NCBI RefSeq assembly: GCF_013778455.1
Contig: NZ_JACEHE010000009.1
Location: forward strand, 1 to 64,000
Length of the DNA stretch: 64,000 bases
Direction: 5' to 3'
DNA from: Streptomyces himalayensis subsp. himalayensis
GTDB lineage: Bacteria > Actinomycetota > Actinomycetes > Streptomycetales > Streptomycetaceae
Part shown: positions 34,590 through 42,887 of the stretch, one piece after another
How the letters are laid out: the number at the start of each line of letters is the position of its first letter
Position numbering within the stretch: position 1 is the first letter of the stretch
Notes under the pieces: generated by a model
Database searches by the model: none
Told to the model about the DNA's origin: nothing
What the model saw: the letters and a program-made list of their open reading frames with translations, nothing else
Translations under genes and position numbers: made by a program

Positions 34590-35963
34590 TCACGCCGCTC
34601 CGGGAATGCCCGCCGGGCGCCGTGCCAGGACGTCCCGGTAGACGTCCTCGGTGGCCGCGGCCACCCGGTCCCATCCGTAGCGGGCCAGGACCCGCCTGCG
34701 TCCCGCCGCGCCGCACGCGGCCCGCTGTACGGGGTCGTCGAGCAGCTCGGCGACGGCCTGGGCGAGTGCGACGGGGTCGCGCGGCGGCACGAGCCGGCCC
34801 GTGCCGGGCTCGGCCACGGTGTCCTGCTGTCCGCCGACCGCGCTGGCGACCACAGGAGTTCCGCAGCCCATGGCCTCGAGCGGCACGATGCCGAACGGCT
34901 CGTAGTACGCCGGGCACAGCACGACGTCGGCGCTGCGCAGCAGGGCGGGGACGTCCTCGCGGGGCAGCCCGCCGGTGAAGCGGACGCGGTCGTCCACGCC
35001 GAGGTCCTGTGCGAGGGCACGCAGACGCCGTACCTCCGGATCGTCGTCGAGGTGCTCGGCCGGGGGGCCGCCGGCTATGACGAGTTCGGCGTCGGTGATG
35101 AGGACGAGCGCGGCGATGGAGACGTCGGCGCCCTTGCGCGGTACGAGTCGGCCCAGTTGGACGAGCCGGTGCCGACCGGGGGTGCGCGGTGCCACGGGTC
35201 CCTGAGGCGTGAAGCGTTCGGGGTCGACGCCGCAGGGCACGATGGCTGTCCGTCCCGGGGACAGTCCCATGGCGGCCAGTTCACGGACCTCGTCGCGGCA
35301 GGTCGCGATGATGCGGTCGCAGGCCTCGCCGACGGTGGTCTCCCATCCGATGCGCTCGGGAGGGCTGGTGTCCGCCTCCTTCTGGTGGCGCCGCTTGACC
35401 GTGCCGAGCGCGTGATACGTGTGGGTGAAGGGCAGGCCCAGCTCACCGGCGGCCTGGAGCGTGGCGATGCCGGACATCCAGAAGTGCGAGTGCACCATGT
35501 CGGGCGGTTCGCTCTGCCACTCGCTCGCCAGATGGTGGCCGAAGTCCGGGATGCACGGCAGGAGTTCGTCCTTGGGGACCGGCCGGGCGGGTCCGGCGGG
35601 GACGTGCCGTACCTCGACTCCGGGCCGCAGCGGCACGGACGGCGGCAGGTCGGGCGCGTCGCGGCGGGTGTACACCGTGACCCGGTGGCCGCGGTCGGCG
35701 AGGGCCGCGGCGAGCTGGGCGACGTGGACGTTCTGGCCGCCGGCGTCCACACCGCCGAGGACGGCGAGTGGGCTGGCGTGCTCCGAGACGAGCGCGACGT
35801 TCAGGCCGCCGGCCCGCTCGTTGCGCGAGTCCTTGCGCAGGTCGTTACGCAGATCATTGCGCAGGTCGCTACGCACCTCATTGCGCGGGTCCCTGCGCAG
35901 GTCGCTGCGCGGGTTCCTGCGCTGGTCGTCGCGCGTGCCCTTGCGCTGGTCGTTGCGCGTCAT
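34590..35963 (-). CDS. Glycosyltransferase family 4 with repetitive N-terminal extension
   Basis: A 457-aa retaining GT-B enzyme. The catalytic part starts at about residue 54 (NVALVSEHASPLAVLGGVDA, then GGQNVHV), as in MshA- and sucrose-synthase-like GT4 proteins; HSHFWMSG, GRLVPRKGAD and the EX7E region YEPFGIVPLEAMGCGTPVV are all present. Residues 2-50 are an extra basic segment made of tetrapeptides of the form [RNS]DxR, from a 12-bp minisatellite. The start is fixed by a TGATG overlap with the upstream gene. Acceptor and sugar donor unknown; a cell-surface or soluble glycan is likely. Confidence 0.88.
   Translation of the reverse strand: MTRNDQRKGTRDDQRRNPRSDLRRDPRNEVRSDLRNDLRNDLRKDSRNERAGGLNVALVSEHASPLAVLGGVDAGGQNVHVAQLAAALADRGHRVTVYTRRDAPDLPPSVPLRPGVEVRHVPAGPARPVPKDELLPCIPDFGHHLASEWQSEPPDMVHSHFWMSGIATLQAAGELGLPFTHTYHALGTVKRRHQKEADTSPPERIGWETTVGEACDRIIATCRDEVRELAAMGLSPGRTAIVPCGVDPERFTPQGPVAPRTPGRHRLVQLGRLVPRKGADVSIAALVLITDAELVIAGGPPAEHLDDDPEVRRLRALAQDLGVDDRVRFTGGLPREDVPALLRSADVVLCPAYYEPFGIVPLEAMGCGTPVVASAVGGQQDTVAEPGTGRLVPPRDPVALAQAVAELLDDPVQRAACGAAGRRRVLARYGWDRVAAATEDVYRDVLARRPAGIPGAA
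35814..35960 (-). repeat. In-frame 12-bp minisatellite at the glycosyltransferase N-terminus
   Basis: About twelve degenerate 12-bp units (for example cgcaggtcgtta and cgcagatcattg) encode tetrapeptides such as NDLR, SDLR, RDPR and DDQR. They start at the second codon, so the extension grows or shrinks without shifting frame. Confidence 0.9.
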
Positions 35964-36928
35964 CAGCGGGTCACCTCCTCCATCAGCAGCTCCCAGTCGT
36001 TCAGGAAGCGCTTGAGTCCGTACCGGTCGAGGGCCGCGCGGCGGGCCCGTGCTCCGTCCTCTGCCGCGGCTTGGGGGTCGTTGAGGTAGGTGCGGGCGGC
36101 CCGGGCCAGGACGTCCGGGCGTGTCGAGAGCACGCCGGCGCCAGGCGGCACCGCCTCGACCGCTTCGGTCGTGGCGAGGGCTACGACGGGCATGCCGAGG
36201 TGCATGGCCTCGAGGAGGGACAGTCCGAGCGAGGTCCAGCGCACGGGGTGCAGGTAGAGGCGGCGCTGCGCCATGGCCGCGTGCAGCTGTGACTGCGGCA
36301 GGTCCTGGGCGCGGCAGCGCTCCGGCGGCAGTCCGAGGTGTCCGGCGAGCCCTTCGGTGCGCATTCCGAAGACGTCGAGGGGTGCTGCCTCGCTGAGGGC
36401 GGGCAGCAGGTCGGTGCCGGTGTAACGGCCGCGGCGTACGGGCTCGTTGACGACTACGGCGGCGCGCTCGAGCCGCCCGGTGTACTGGTGGCCGGGGTCG
36501 ACGATGCCGTGCTCGATGACGGCGGTGCGGGTGCTGCCGTTGTCCCAGAAGAGCCGGTTGAAGTGGGTGACGTGCACGAGGACGAGGTCGTCGCGGTCGG
36601 CGCAGGGGTGGCGGCTTTCGGGGACGTTTCTGTCGGGGGCGTTGTGCTCGAGGTAGACGGCCGGAACGTCGCGTCCGGGGCGGCGGCCGCCGAGCCAGCG
36701 CTCGGCCAGGGCGGCCTCGTGCGGCCGTTGCAGGATGACCAGGTCAACAGGCGTGTCGCGCAGTTGTTCAGGGGCGATTTCGACGGCGGAGGAGGGCCAG
36801 GAGAACGTACGGGCCCGGCCGCGGCCTTCCGGCCCGCGATCCGGAAGGACCGGCAGCAGATAGGTGTGCGGACCCTGGACGAACGCCGTGGTCCAAGAGC
36901 CGTGCACATGCCAGATCAGGATGTTCAT
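35963..36928 (-). CDS. GT4-like glycosyltransferase
   Basis: A 321-aa GT-B glycosyltransferase, shorter than usual. It starts MNILIWHVHGSWTTAFVQGP, has a mid-domain YLEHNAPDRNVPESRHP, and a C-terminal donor domain with YLHPVRWTSLGLSLLEAMHL, the Glu of the EX7E-like motif and GMPVVALAT. The sugar is unknown. Its stop shares bases with the next gene start (TGATG), and only four bases separate it from the GT9 gene upstream, so it is translated as part of the operon. Confidence 0.82.
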   Translation of the reverse strand: MNILIWHVHGSWTTAFVQGPHTYLLPVLPDRGPEGRGRARTFSWPSSAVEIAPEQLRDTPVDLVILQRPHEAALAERWLGGRRPGRDVPAVYLEHNAPDRNVPESRHPCADRDDLVLVHVTHFNRLFWDNGSTRTAVIEHGIVDPGHQYTGRLERAAVVVNEPVRRGRYTGTDLLPALSEAAPLDVFGMRTEGLAGHLGLPPERCRAQDLPQSQLHAAMAQRRLYLHPVRWTSLGLSLLEAMHLGMPVVALATTEAVEAVPPGAGVLSTRPDVLARAARTYLNDPQAAAEDGARARRAALDRYGLKRFLNDWELLMEEVTR

Positions 36929-36932
36929 GCGG

Positions 36933-37982
36933 TCACCTCCGGATGGCTGCCGGACCGCCTTTCACCGCCACCAGCGAGGCGACGGCGTCGAGCACGTCCG
37001 CATCGGTCACCGAGTCGAGGCAGGGGTGTCCCGGCACCGGGCAGGTACGGGCGCGGGTTCCGGCACACGGCGCGTCCTGCCGGCCGAGCAGGATGTGCGG
37101 TACGCGGTAGGGGGCCCAGCGTTCGGCTGGCACGACGGGCGCGAAGAGGCAGACGACCGGGGTGCCTACGGCCACGGCGAGGTGCGAGGGGCCGGTGTTG
37201 CCCGTGACCACGGCACGAGCTCCGGCGAGCACCCCTGCGAGTTCCGCGAATCCGGTGCGGCCGCCGAGGTCGAGCGCGCAGTCGGCGGCGACGTCAGCGG
37301 TCAGTTCCTTCTCCGCGGGACCGCCGGTGACGACGACGCGGTGGCCCGCGGCGTCCAGGGCCGCGACGGCGCGGGCGGCCCGCTCGGGGCTCCAGGCGCG
37401 GGCCGGCACGGCGGCTCCGGGGTGGACGACGACGTAGGGATCGGTGCCGGTGAGGGGCGTGGTGTCCGGGGGCTCGACGATGTGGAGGGCTCCGTCGTCG
37501 CCGGGCGGGAGGGCGAAGCCGGCGGCCTCCGCGAGGTCGAGTGCGGCACGTGCCTCGTGCCGGTGCGGGCCCCGGTGGTGCCGCAGGTCGAGGAGCGATC
37601 CGGGGTAGTGCTCGCTGTCGGCACCGATCCAGGGGATGCCGGCCATCTTCAGGAGCAGGGCGGCCGGCAGCGGGCTCTGGTGGTAGGAGGCGAGGATGAG
37701 GGCGCGGTCGAAGCGGCGCGCCGCAACGGCGTCCATGAGCGCGTCGACGGAGTCGCGGCGGACGGGTGCGGGATCGAGGCCCACCCAGGGTGCGTCGTGC
37801 ACCAGCACGTCGTCCACGCCGGGCAGCAGCCGCGCGGCACGTTCGCCGAGCGGGCCGCACAGGACCGCGGTGTACGCGGAGCCCGTGGCGACGGCGCGTA
37901 CGGCGGGAGAGGCGAGCAGGACGTCTCCGGCGCTGTCGAGCCGTACGACGAGGGTGCGGGGCCCCGCGCGGTTCCCGGTCAA
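36933..37982 (-). CDS. Glycosyltransferase family 9 (heptosyltransferase-like), TTG start
   Basis: A 349-aa second GT9 enzyme of the operon. Motifs: LVVRLDSAGDVLLASPAVRA at the start, VVHPGAAVPARAWSPER, and VTGNTGPSHLAVAVGTPVVC with LFAPVVPAERWAP at the end. A C-terminal cysteine cluster (CAGTRARTCPVPGHPC) is the form seen in many heptosyltransferases. The start is a TTG at 37982, six bases after GGGAGG, overlapping the gmhB stop (TTGA); no ATG or GTG fits. Two GT9 genes suggest two successive heptose transfers. Confidence 0.87.
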   Translation of the reverse strand: MTGNRAGPRTLVVRLDSAGDVLLASPAVRAVATGSAYTAVLCGPLGERAARLLPGVDDVLVHDAPWVGLDPAPVRRDSVDALMDAVAARRFDRALILASYHQSPLPAALLLKMAGIPWIGADSEHYPGSLLDLRHHRGPHRHEARAALDLAEAAGFALPPGDDGALHIVEPPDTTPLTGTDPYVVVHPGAAVPARAWSPERAARAVAALDAAGHRVVVTGGPAEKELTADVAADCALDLGGRTGFAELAGVLAGARAVVTGNTGPSHLAVAVGTPVVCLFAPVVPAERWAPYRVPHILLGRQDAPCAGTRARTCPVPGHPCLDSVTDADVLDAVASLVAVKGGPAAIRR

Positions 37983-38629
37983 GGGGCACCTCCCGGCGGC
38001 GCCGGCCGTGACAACAGCCGCTGCACGGCGCTGAGCAGGTCGGGGGCCGTCTCCAGGGCGGCGGTGATCTCGTGGTCGAGGGTGACCTCGTTGGGGACGA
38101 GCATGCCCCGTGCCCCTGCCGCTCGGGCGGCCTCCATGTCCGAACCGATGTCACCGATGACCACGGCGTGGCGGGGGTCGATGCCGAGCCGTGCGCAGGC
38201 GGCGAGGACGAGGCCGGGGGCCGGCTTGCGGCAGGCGCAGCGGTCGCCTGGGCCGTGCGGGCACACAGCCCACACGTCGACGGGGCCGAGCAGCTCCTCG
38301 ACGCGTCGCTGCACGGATACGACCTGGGCGCGCGTGATCAGGCCCCGGGCGACCCCCGACTGGTTGCTGACGACACCGACCGGCAGGCCCTGGGCCCGTA
38401 CGGCGTCGAGAGCGGAACGAGCTCCGGGCATGAGGCGTACGCGTGCGGGGTCGCCGTTGTAGGGCACATCCTCGATCAGCGTGCCGTCACGGTCGAACAG
38501 AACCCCGGCCGGCTGCGGCCCCGCACGGGGGCGTGTGCGTGCGATCTGCCGGTGGCGTGCGCCTGAGGCGAACAGCCACGGCCTGCTCTGGGCTGTGGCC
38601 CCTGATGCCAGTGGGGCTGATGTGGCCAT
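37979..38629 (-). CDS. gmhB: D-glycero-manno-heptose-1,7-bisphosphate 7-phosphatase
   Basis: A 216-aa HAD-superfamily phosphatase removing the 7-phosphate from heptose-1,7-bisphosphate, between the two HldE reactions. Motif I is LFDRDGTLIED, motif II SNQSGVARG, and the GmhB-specific zinc loop CPHGPGDRCACRKPAPG is complete; motif III/IV is VIGDIGSDMEAARAAG. Start ATG 38629 follows an excellent AGGAGGGTGTG site; about 45 extra N-terminal residues are likely disordered. Confidence 0.9.
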   Translation of the reverse strand: MATSAPLASGATAQSRPWLFASGARHRQIARTRPRAGPQPAGVLFDRDGTLIEDVPYNGDPARVRLMPGARSALDAVRAQGLPVGVVSNQSGVARGLITRAQVVSVQRRVEELLGPVDVWAVCPHGPGDRCACRKPAPGLVLAACARLGIDPRHAVVIGDIGSDMEAARAAGARGMLVPNEVTLDHEITAALETAPDLLSAVQRLLSRPAPPGGAP

Positions 38630-38728
38630 CACACCCTCCTGGTATCCGGATGAAGCGCCACCAAACGTAGCGTTCGATGACAATCCGCATGGAACCGAAC
38701 GAACCCCTTGGCGGGCCCGCTCGTTCCG

Positions 38729-39838
38729 CTACGCGCGCGCATCGAACACCGTCCGGTGTCGTGCGGCGACGCGCTGGGGGTGAAGGGGGCTGCCCGGCGC
38801 CGCCACGCCCCTGAAAGGGCCGTGGCGCCGGACGATGCCTTTCATCCAGTGGGCCGCCGCGACCGGCGGGATGAGCAGGCTGCTGGCCACCATCGTGGTG
38901 ACCTCGTCGCGGGTCCGCGGCCCGGGCAGGATCCGCGCCGCGGCGAACTCCGCGGTTCCGGCGAGCCACAGTGCCGCCGTCACCGCGGCCGCGCGCGGGC
39001 GGCCTGCCACGCCGCACAGCAGGCAGGCCGCTGCTGCCCCCGTGACGGCGAGGTGCCGGGGCAGGCGGCCCCGCGGCGCTCCGGCCCGCTCCCACCAGTC
39101 ACGGCCGTGGATACGGTTCATCAGCACATCGTCCGCGTTGCCCGCCTGCATCCTGACGGAGACCCAGCGGTCGGCCGGCCTGACCGGATGGGTTGTCCGA
39201 CGCGTGCCCACGGTCAGCTCCCAGCCATCCTCGGCGATCCGGAGCGCCAGGTCGGCGTCCTCGCGGAAGGCACGGGGGAAGCGCTCGTCGAAGCCGCCGA
39301 CGGCTTCCAGGGCCGCGCGCCGGTACGCCATGTCAGCGGTGATCCAACGGGCGGTGGCGAGCCCGGCGGTGTTCCGCTCCCAGTCGGTGGCCCGGCGGTC
39401 CTCCGGGAGAGGAACGCTGATCCGGCCCTGCACGCCGGCCGTGCGGGGGCCTGCCGCCAAGAGGTCGGCGGCGAGGTCCGCGGCCCAGGTCGGGCCGGGG
39501 ACCACGTCGTCGTCGAGGAAGGCGATCCACTGCTCGTGGGCGGCTGCCCATCCGGTGTTCCGGGCGGCAGCGGGCCCTGCGGCACGGCCCCGGACGACTT
39601 CGACGAGCGGCCGTAGGGCGTCGGGTATCGCGCCTGCCAGCGAGTCCCGGTCGCCGGGCGGCCGCCGGTCGTCGACCAGGACGATGCGGCGCGGATACGG
39701 CCCGCGTCCGTCGGCCAGCGCACGCAGGCACACGGACAGGCTGGGCCGACCCAGTGTCGGGATGACGATCGCGTACTCGGGATTCGAGCCGTCCCCGCCG
39801 CGCCGGTCGAGACCGCCCACCCTCTGACGCCCGCTCAC
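38729..39838 (-). CDS. Glycosyltransferase family 2
   Basis: A 369-aa inverting GT-A enzyme. AIVIPTLGRPSLSVCLRAL is the nucleotide-binding start, IAFLDDDVVPG the DxD motif, and FREDADLALRIAEDG the catalytic ED box. Two hydrophobic C-terminal stretches (about 285-330) may anchor it to the membrane. The GTG start at 39838 overlaps the stop of the carbamoyltransferase gene (GTGA) and follows GGGGGAGG. Probable role: first or branching sugar of the glycan. Confidence 0.85.
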   Translation of the reverse strand: MSGRQRVGGLDRRGGDGSNPEYAIVIPTLGRPSLSVCLRALADGRGPYPRRIVLVDDRRPPGDRDSLAGAIPDALRPLVEVVRGRAAGPAAARNTGWAAAHEQWIAFLDDDVVPGPTWAADLAADLLAAGPRTAGVQGRISVPLPEDRRATDWERNTAGLATARWITADMAYRRAALEAVGGFDERFPRAFREDADLALRIAEDGWELTVGTRRTTHPVRPADRWVSVRMQAGNADDVLMNRIHGRDWWERAGAPRGRLPRHLAVTGAAAACLLCGVAGRPRAAAVTAALWLAGTAEFAAARILPGPRTRDEVTTMVASSLLIPPVAAAHWMKGIVRRHGPFRGVAAPGSPLHPQRVAARHRTVFDARA

Positions 39839-41520
39839 CGGCCTCCCCCGTCGCCCACGTCCGCCCCTTCCGACCGCCCGCCCGCGAAGAACACCCCGCG
39901 CCGGACCACGAACGGACCGATGGCCAACAGGTCCACCGGGGCGGAGCCGAAGCACTCCAGGGCGTCGCGCGGGTCGTCGACCATCGGACGGCCGGCCGTG
40001 TTGAGGCTGGTGTTGACCACGACGGGCAGGCCCGTCAGTCGTTCGAAGGAGCCGAGCATGCGGGCGACCAGTGGTTCGGTGGCCGGGTCGACGGTCTGGA
40101 TGCGGGCCGTGCCGTCCACGTGGACCACAGCCGGGATACGCTCCCGCCACTCGGGCGCCACATCGTGCACGAAGAGCATGTACGGGCTGGGAAGCGGGCC
40201 GTCGAAGATCCCGGCGGCGCGGTCGGCCAGCACCATGGGTGCAACGGGCCTGAACTGCTCGCGTCCCTTGACGTCGTTGAGCCGCTCGAGGTTTCCCGAG
40301 CGCCCGGGATGGGCCAGCAGTGACCGGTGGCCGAGGGCCCGCGGCCCGTACTCGGCGCGGCCCTGGAACCAGGCGACGATGGCGTCGTCGGCAAGCGCCT
40401 CGGCTACCGTTTCGGCGACGTCGGCTGGGCGCTCGTACGGCACGGCGGCCGTCTTCAGCCAGGCCTCCAACTCCGCGTCCGACCAGCCACGTCCGAGGTC
40501 GGCGCCCGTCATCGGCTCGGTGTGCTCGCCGCCTTCAGCCGCGAGGTACAGGGCGCCGCCGAGCGCGGTGCCGGCGTCGCCCGCGGCGGGCTGCACCCAC
40601 ACCCTGTCGAACGGACCTTCCCGCGCGATACGGGAGTTGGCGACGCAGTTGAGCGCGACTCCCCCGGCCATGGTGAGGACGCGGTCCCCGGTCTGGCCGT
40701 GCAGCCAGCGCACGAGGTCGAGGAGGATTTCCTCCAGGCACTTCTGTGCGCTGGCCGCGAGGTCCGCGTGGTCCTGCGACCACGCCTCACCGGGCCGTAT
40801 CGGACTGCAGAACTCCGTCCACGGCACCCCGGTGGCATGGAAGCCGCCGTCGCCCGTGGCGTACACGTACTTCCGCAACTCCCCCAGCATCCGAGGGGTG
40901 CCGTACGAGGCGAGGGCCATCACCTTGTACTCGTCGGAGGAGCGGAGGAAGCCGAGGTGTTCCGTGAGTTCCTCGTAGACGAGGCCGAGGGAGTGCGGCA
41001 GCCGCTGGCCGTGGAGGGGTTCCAGGTGGCCGCCGACACGGCGCCCGGCCAGATGGGAGGTCGCCTCGCCCCGGCCATCCAACACCAGTACGGAGGAGGG
41101 CTCGGCGTCGGGCGCGGCCAGTGCGCTCGACGCGGCGTGCGCCATGTGGTGGGGGACGAACTTCACGATGCGCGGGTCGAGCCCGGGCAGGGCGGTGCGC
41201 AGGAAGCGGGGGGCCTGTTCGGCGTACATGAGGCGCAGGTGGTCCCACGGGTCGTCGAGCCCCATCTCGCCGGCCGGGCGGGCCAGCGCCGGGGAGAAGG
41301 AGTAGGCGACGGCGTCCAGGTCCTCGGGCCTGAGGCCGGCCTGGCGCAGACACCATGAAGCCGATTTCTCGGGTAGTTCCCAGGCGGAGAACGGCACGGG
41401 CCGCTTGCCGTGCTTGCGCCGCGTGAACCGTTCCTCCTCCGCCGCGGCGACGGTGTGCCCGTCGATGACCAGAGCGGCGGCCGGGTCGTGGAAGAGAGCG
41501 TTGATGCCGAGAACGCGCAT
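39835..41520 (-). CDS. Carbamoyltransferase (NodU/CmcH/TobZ family)
   Basis: A 561-aa enzyme moving a carbamoyl group from carbamoyl phosphate to a sugar hydroxyl through carbamoyl-AMP. The ASKHA N-terminal domain begins VLGINALFHDPAAALVIDG with HHMAHAASSALA and VLVLDGRGE; the middle has MAGGVALNCVANSRI; the C-terminal YrdC-like part has RAEYGPRALGHRSLLA and VVNTSLNTAGRPMV. Length matches TobZ (about 570). Being inside a heptose operon, its acceptor may be heptose. Coupled to the GT2 gene by GTGA. Confidence 0.9.
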   Translation of the reverse strand: MRVLGINALFHDPAAALVIDGHTVAAAEEERFTRRKHGKRPVPFSAWELPEKSASWCLRQAGLRPEDLDAVAYSFSPALARPAGEMGLDDPWDHLRLMYAEQAPRFLRTALPGLDPRIVKFVPHHMAHAASSALAAPDAEPSSVLVLDGRGEATSHLAGRRVGGHLEPLHGQRLPHSLGLVYEELTEHLGFLRSSDEYKVMALASYGTPRMLGELRKYVYATGDGGFHATGVPWTEFCSPIRPGEAWSQDHADLAASAQKCLEEILLDLVRWLHGQTGDRVLTMAGGVALNCVANSRIAREGPFDRVWVQPAAGDAGTALGGALYLAAEGGEHTEPMTGADLGRGWSDAELEAWLKTAAVPYERPADVAETVAEALADDAIVAWFQGRAEYGPRALGHRSLLAHPGRSGNLERLNDVKGREQFRPVAPMVLADRAAGIFDGPLPSPYMLFVHDVAPEWRERIPAVVHVDGTARIQTVDPATEPLVARMLGSFERLTGLPVVVNTSLNTAGRPMVDDPRDALECFGSAPVDLLAIGPFVVRRGVFFAGGRSEGADVGDGGGR

Positions 41521-41596
41521 AGGGGTGCCCTTTCGGCGGCCCGGTGGCCGCGGTCAGTCACTGACTGCTTGAGGGGCGGCGGGCGGCGCGGCGAAT

Positions 41597-42559
41597 TCAG
41601 CCCGCCGCCTGGCCGCGGTACCAGCCGATCGTCCGGGCGAGGCCCTCGTCGGCGGAGATCCGCGGCTCCCACTGGAGCTTGTCGCGGGCCAGCGTGATGT
41701 CCGGACAGCGCACGGCGGGATCGTCCGCAGGGCGTTCGATGAAGCGGACGGTGGAGTCCGATCCCGCGAGTTCGATGATCTTGTACGCCAGGTCGAGCAT
41801 GGTGATCTCGTCCGGATTGCCGATGTTGACGGGCCCGGGCAGATCGGATGCGGCCATGGCGAGGATGCCGCGCACGGTGTCGTCGATGTAGGCGAGGGAG
41901 CGGGTCTGCTGCCCGTCGCCGGTGACGGTGAGCGGTTCGCCGGCCAGGGCCTGGCGGACGAAGGTGGGCACCGCACGGCCGTCGTACCCGCGCATGCGCG
42001 GGCCATAGGTGTTGAACAGCCGCACGATGCCCGTTGCGGTGCCGTGCACCCCCGCCTCTGCTGTGGTGAGTGCCTCGCCGAAGCGCTTGGCCTCGTCGTA
42101 CACGCTGCGCGGACCGACCGGGTTGACGTTGCCCCAGTAACTCTCACTCTGCGGGTGCTGCTGCGGATCGCCGTACGCCTCCGAGGTGGAGGCGAGCACG
42201 AAGCGCGCTCCGTGGCGGCGGGCGAGCATCAGCGCGTTGCGTGTGCCCAGACTGCCGGTCTCGAGCGTGTGCAGCGGCAGTCGCAGATAGTCGGCAGGCG
42301 AGGCCGGGGACGCGAAGTGCAGGACGAGGTCGGTGGGCCGTGCGATGTCGAACGGCTCGGTGACGTCGGCCCGCAGCAGGCTGAACTCCGGTCGGCCCGC
42401 GAGCTGGGCCACGTTCTCGGGCGTACCCGTGCAGAAGTCGTCGACGCAGGTCACAGCGGTTCCGTCGGCGATCAGCGCCGTGCACAGGTGGGAGCCGACA
42501 AAGCCGGCTCCGCCGGTGACCACGGCGTGTTCCCAGCGAGGGGAGGGTGCGGCAGCCAT
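41597..42559 (-). CDS. UDP-glucuronate decarboxylase-like (UDP-xylose synthase) epimerase
   Basis: A 320-aa extended SDR. TGGAGFVGSHLC cofactor motif, LHFASPASPADYLRLPLHTL plus ETGSLGTRNALML, ASTSEAYGDPQQHPQ, and SYWGNVNPVGPRSVYDEAKR (catalytic Tyr/Lys) are close to the UXS signature, which would give UDP-xylose from UDP-glucuronate. An HldD-type heptose epimerase would look different, so C6 epimerisation is not expected from this gene. GGAGGGAGATTCC precedes the ATG. First gene of the glycan operon, 25 bases after DUF2795. Confidence 0.87.
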   Translation of the reverse strand: MAAAPSPRWEHAVVTGGAGFVGSHLCTALIADGTAVTCVDDFCTGTPENVAQLAGRPEFSLLRADVTEPFDIARPTDLVLHFASPASPADYLRLPLHTLETGSLGTRNALMLARRHGARFVLASTSEAYGDPQQHPQSESYWGNVNPVGPRSVYDEAKRFGEALTTAEAGVHGTATGIVRLFNTYGPRMRGYDGRAVPTFVRQALAGEPLTVTGDGQQTRSLAYIDDTVRGILAMAASDLPGPVNIGNPDEITMLDLAYKIIELAGSDSTVRFIERPADDPAVRCPDITLARDKLQWEPRISADEGLARTIGWYRGQAAG

Positions 42560-42584
42560 GGAATCTCCCTCCGGCGACGGTGAC

Positions 42585-42785
42585 TCAGGTGCCCTTGCCC
42601 TTGAAGATGGCCTTCTGGACCTTGTCCGGTCCGTCGAACTCCTTCTCCCGCAGATGGGCGATCGTGTCGACGACCTTCTGGTCGGCCTTGTTCTTCTTCG
42701 CGAGCTCGGTCAGGTGCTCCCGGTCAGTGGGGTAGCTGGCGCCTTTCAGGGCTTTCTGCAGCTCGGTGGGGTTGATCTCGGCCAT
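42585..42785 (-). CDS. DUF2795 small protein
   Basis: A 66-aa helical protein, MAEINPTELQKALKGASYPT followed by DREHLTELAKKN and an EKEFDGPDKVQKAI end, matching DUF2795. These are widespread in actinobacteria and often stress-linked; function unknown. The ATG 42785 is chosen as the family start. A candidate sigma-B promoter lies about 80-100 bases upstream. Confidence 0.8.
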   Translation of the reverse strand: MAEINPTELQKALKGASYPTDREHLTELAKKNKADQKVVDTIAHLREKEFDGPDKVQKAIFKGKGT

Positions 42786-42862
42786 GACGTGCCTCCGAGA
42801 GGTGCGGACGGTGCGCCGAGCGGATCCGTGAGGTTCCGCTACGCGCTGTTGCGTTCCGCCGA

Positions 42863-42887
42863 GTACCCCCACCTCTGTCATGAAATC
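42863..42887 (-). promoter_or_regulatory. Candidate sigma-B-type stress promoter
   Basis: On the minus strand GATT, 15 bases, then GGGTAC fits the streptomycete sigma-B pattern GNNT-N14-16-GGGTAC exactly. It points at DUF2795 and possibly the glycan operon behind it. Confidence 0.5.
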
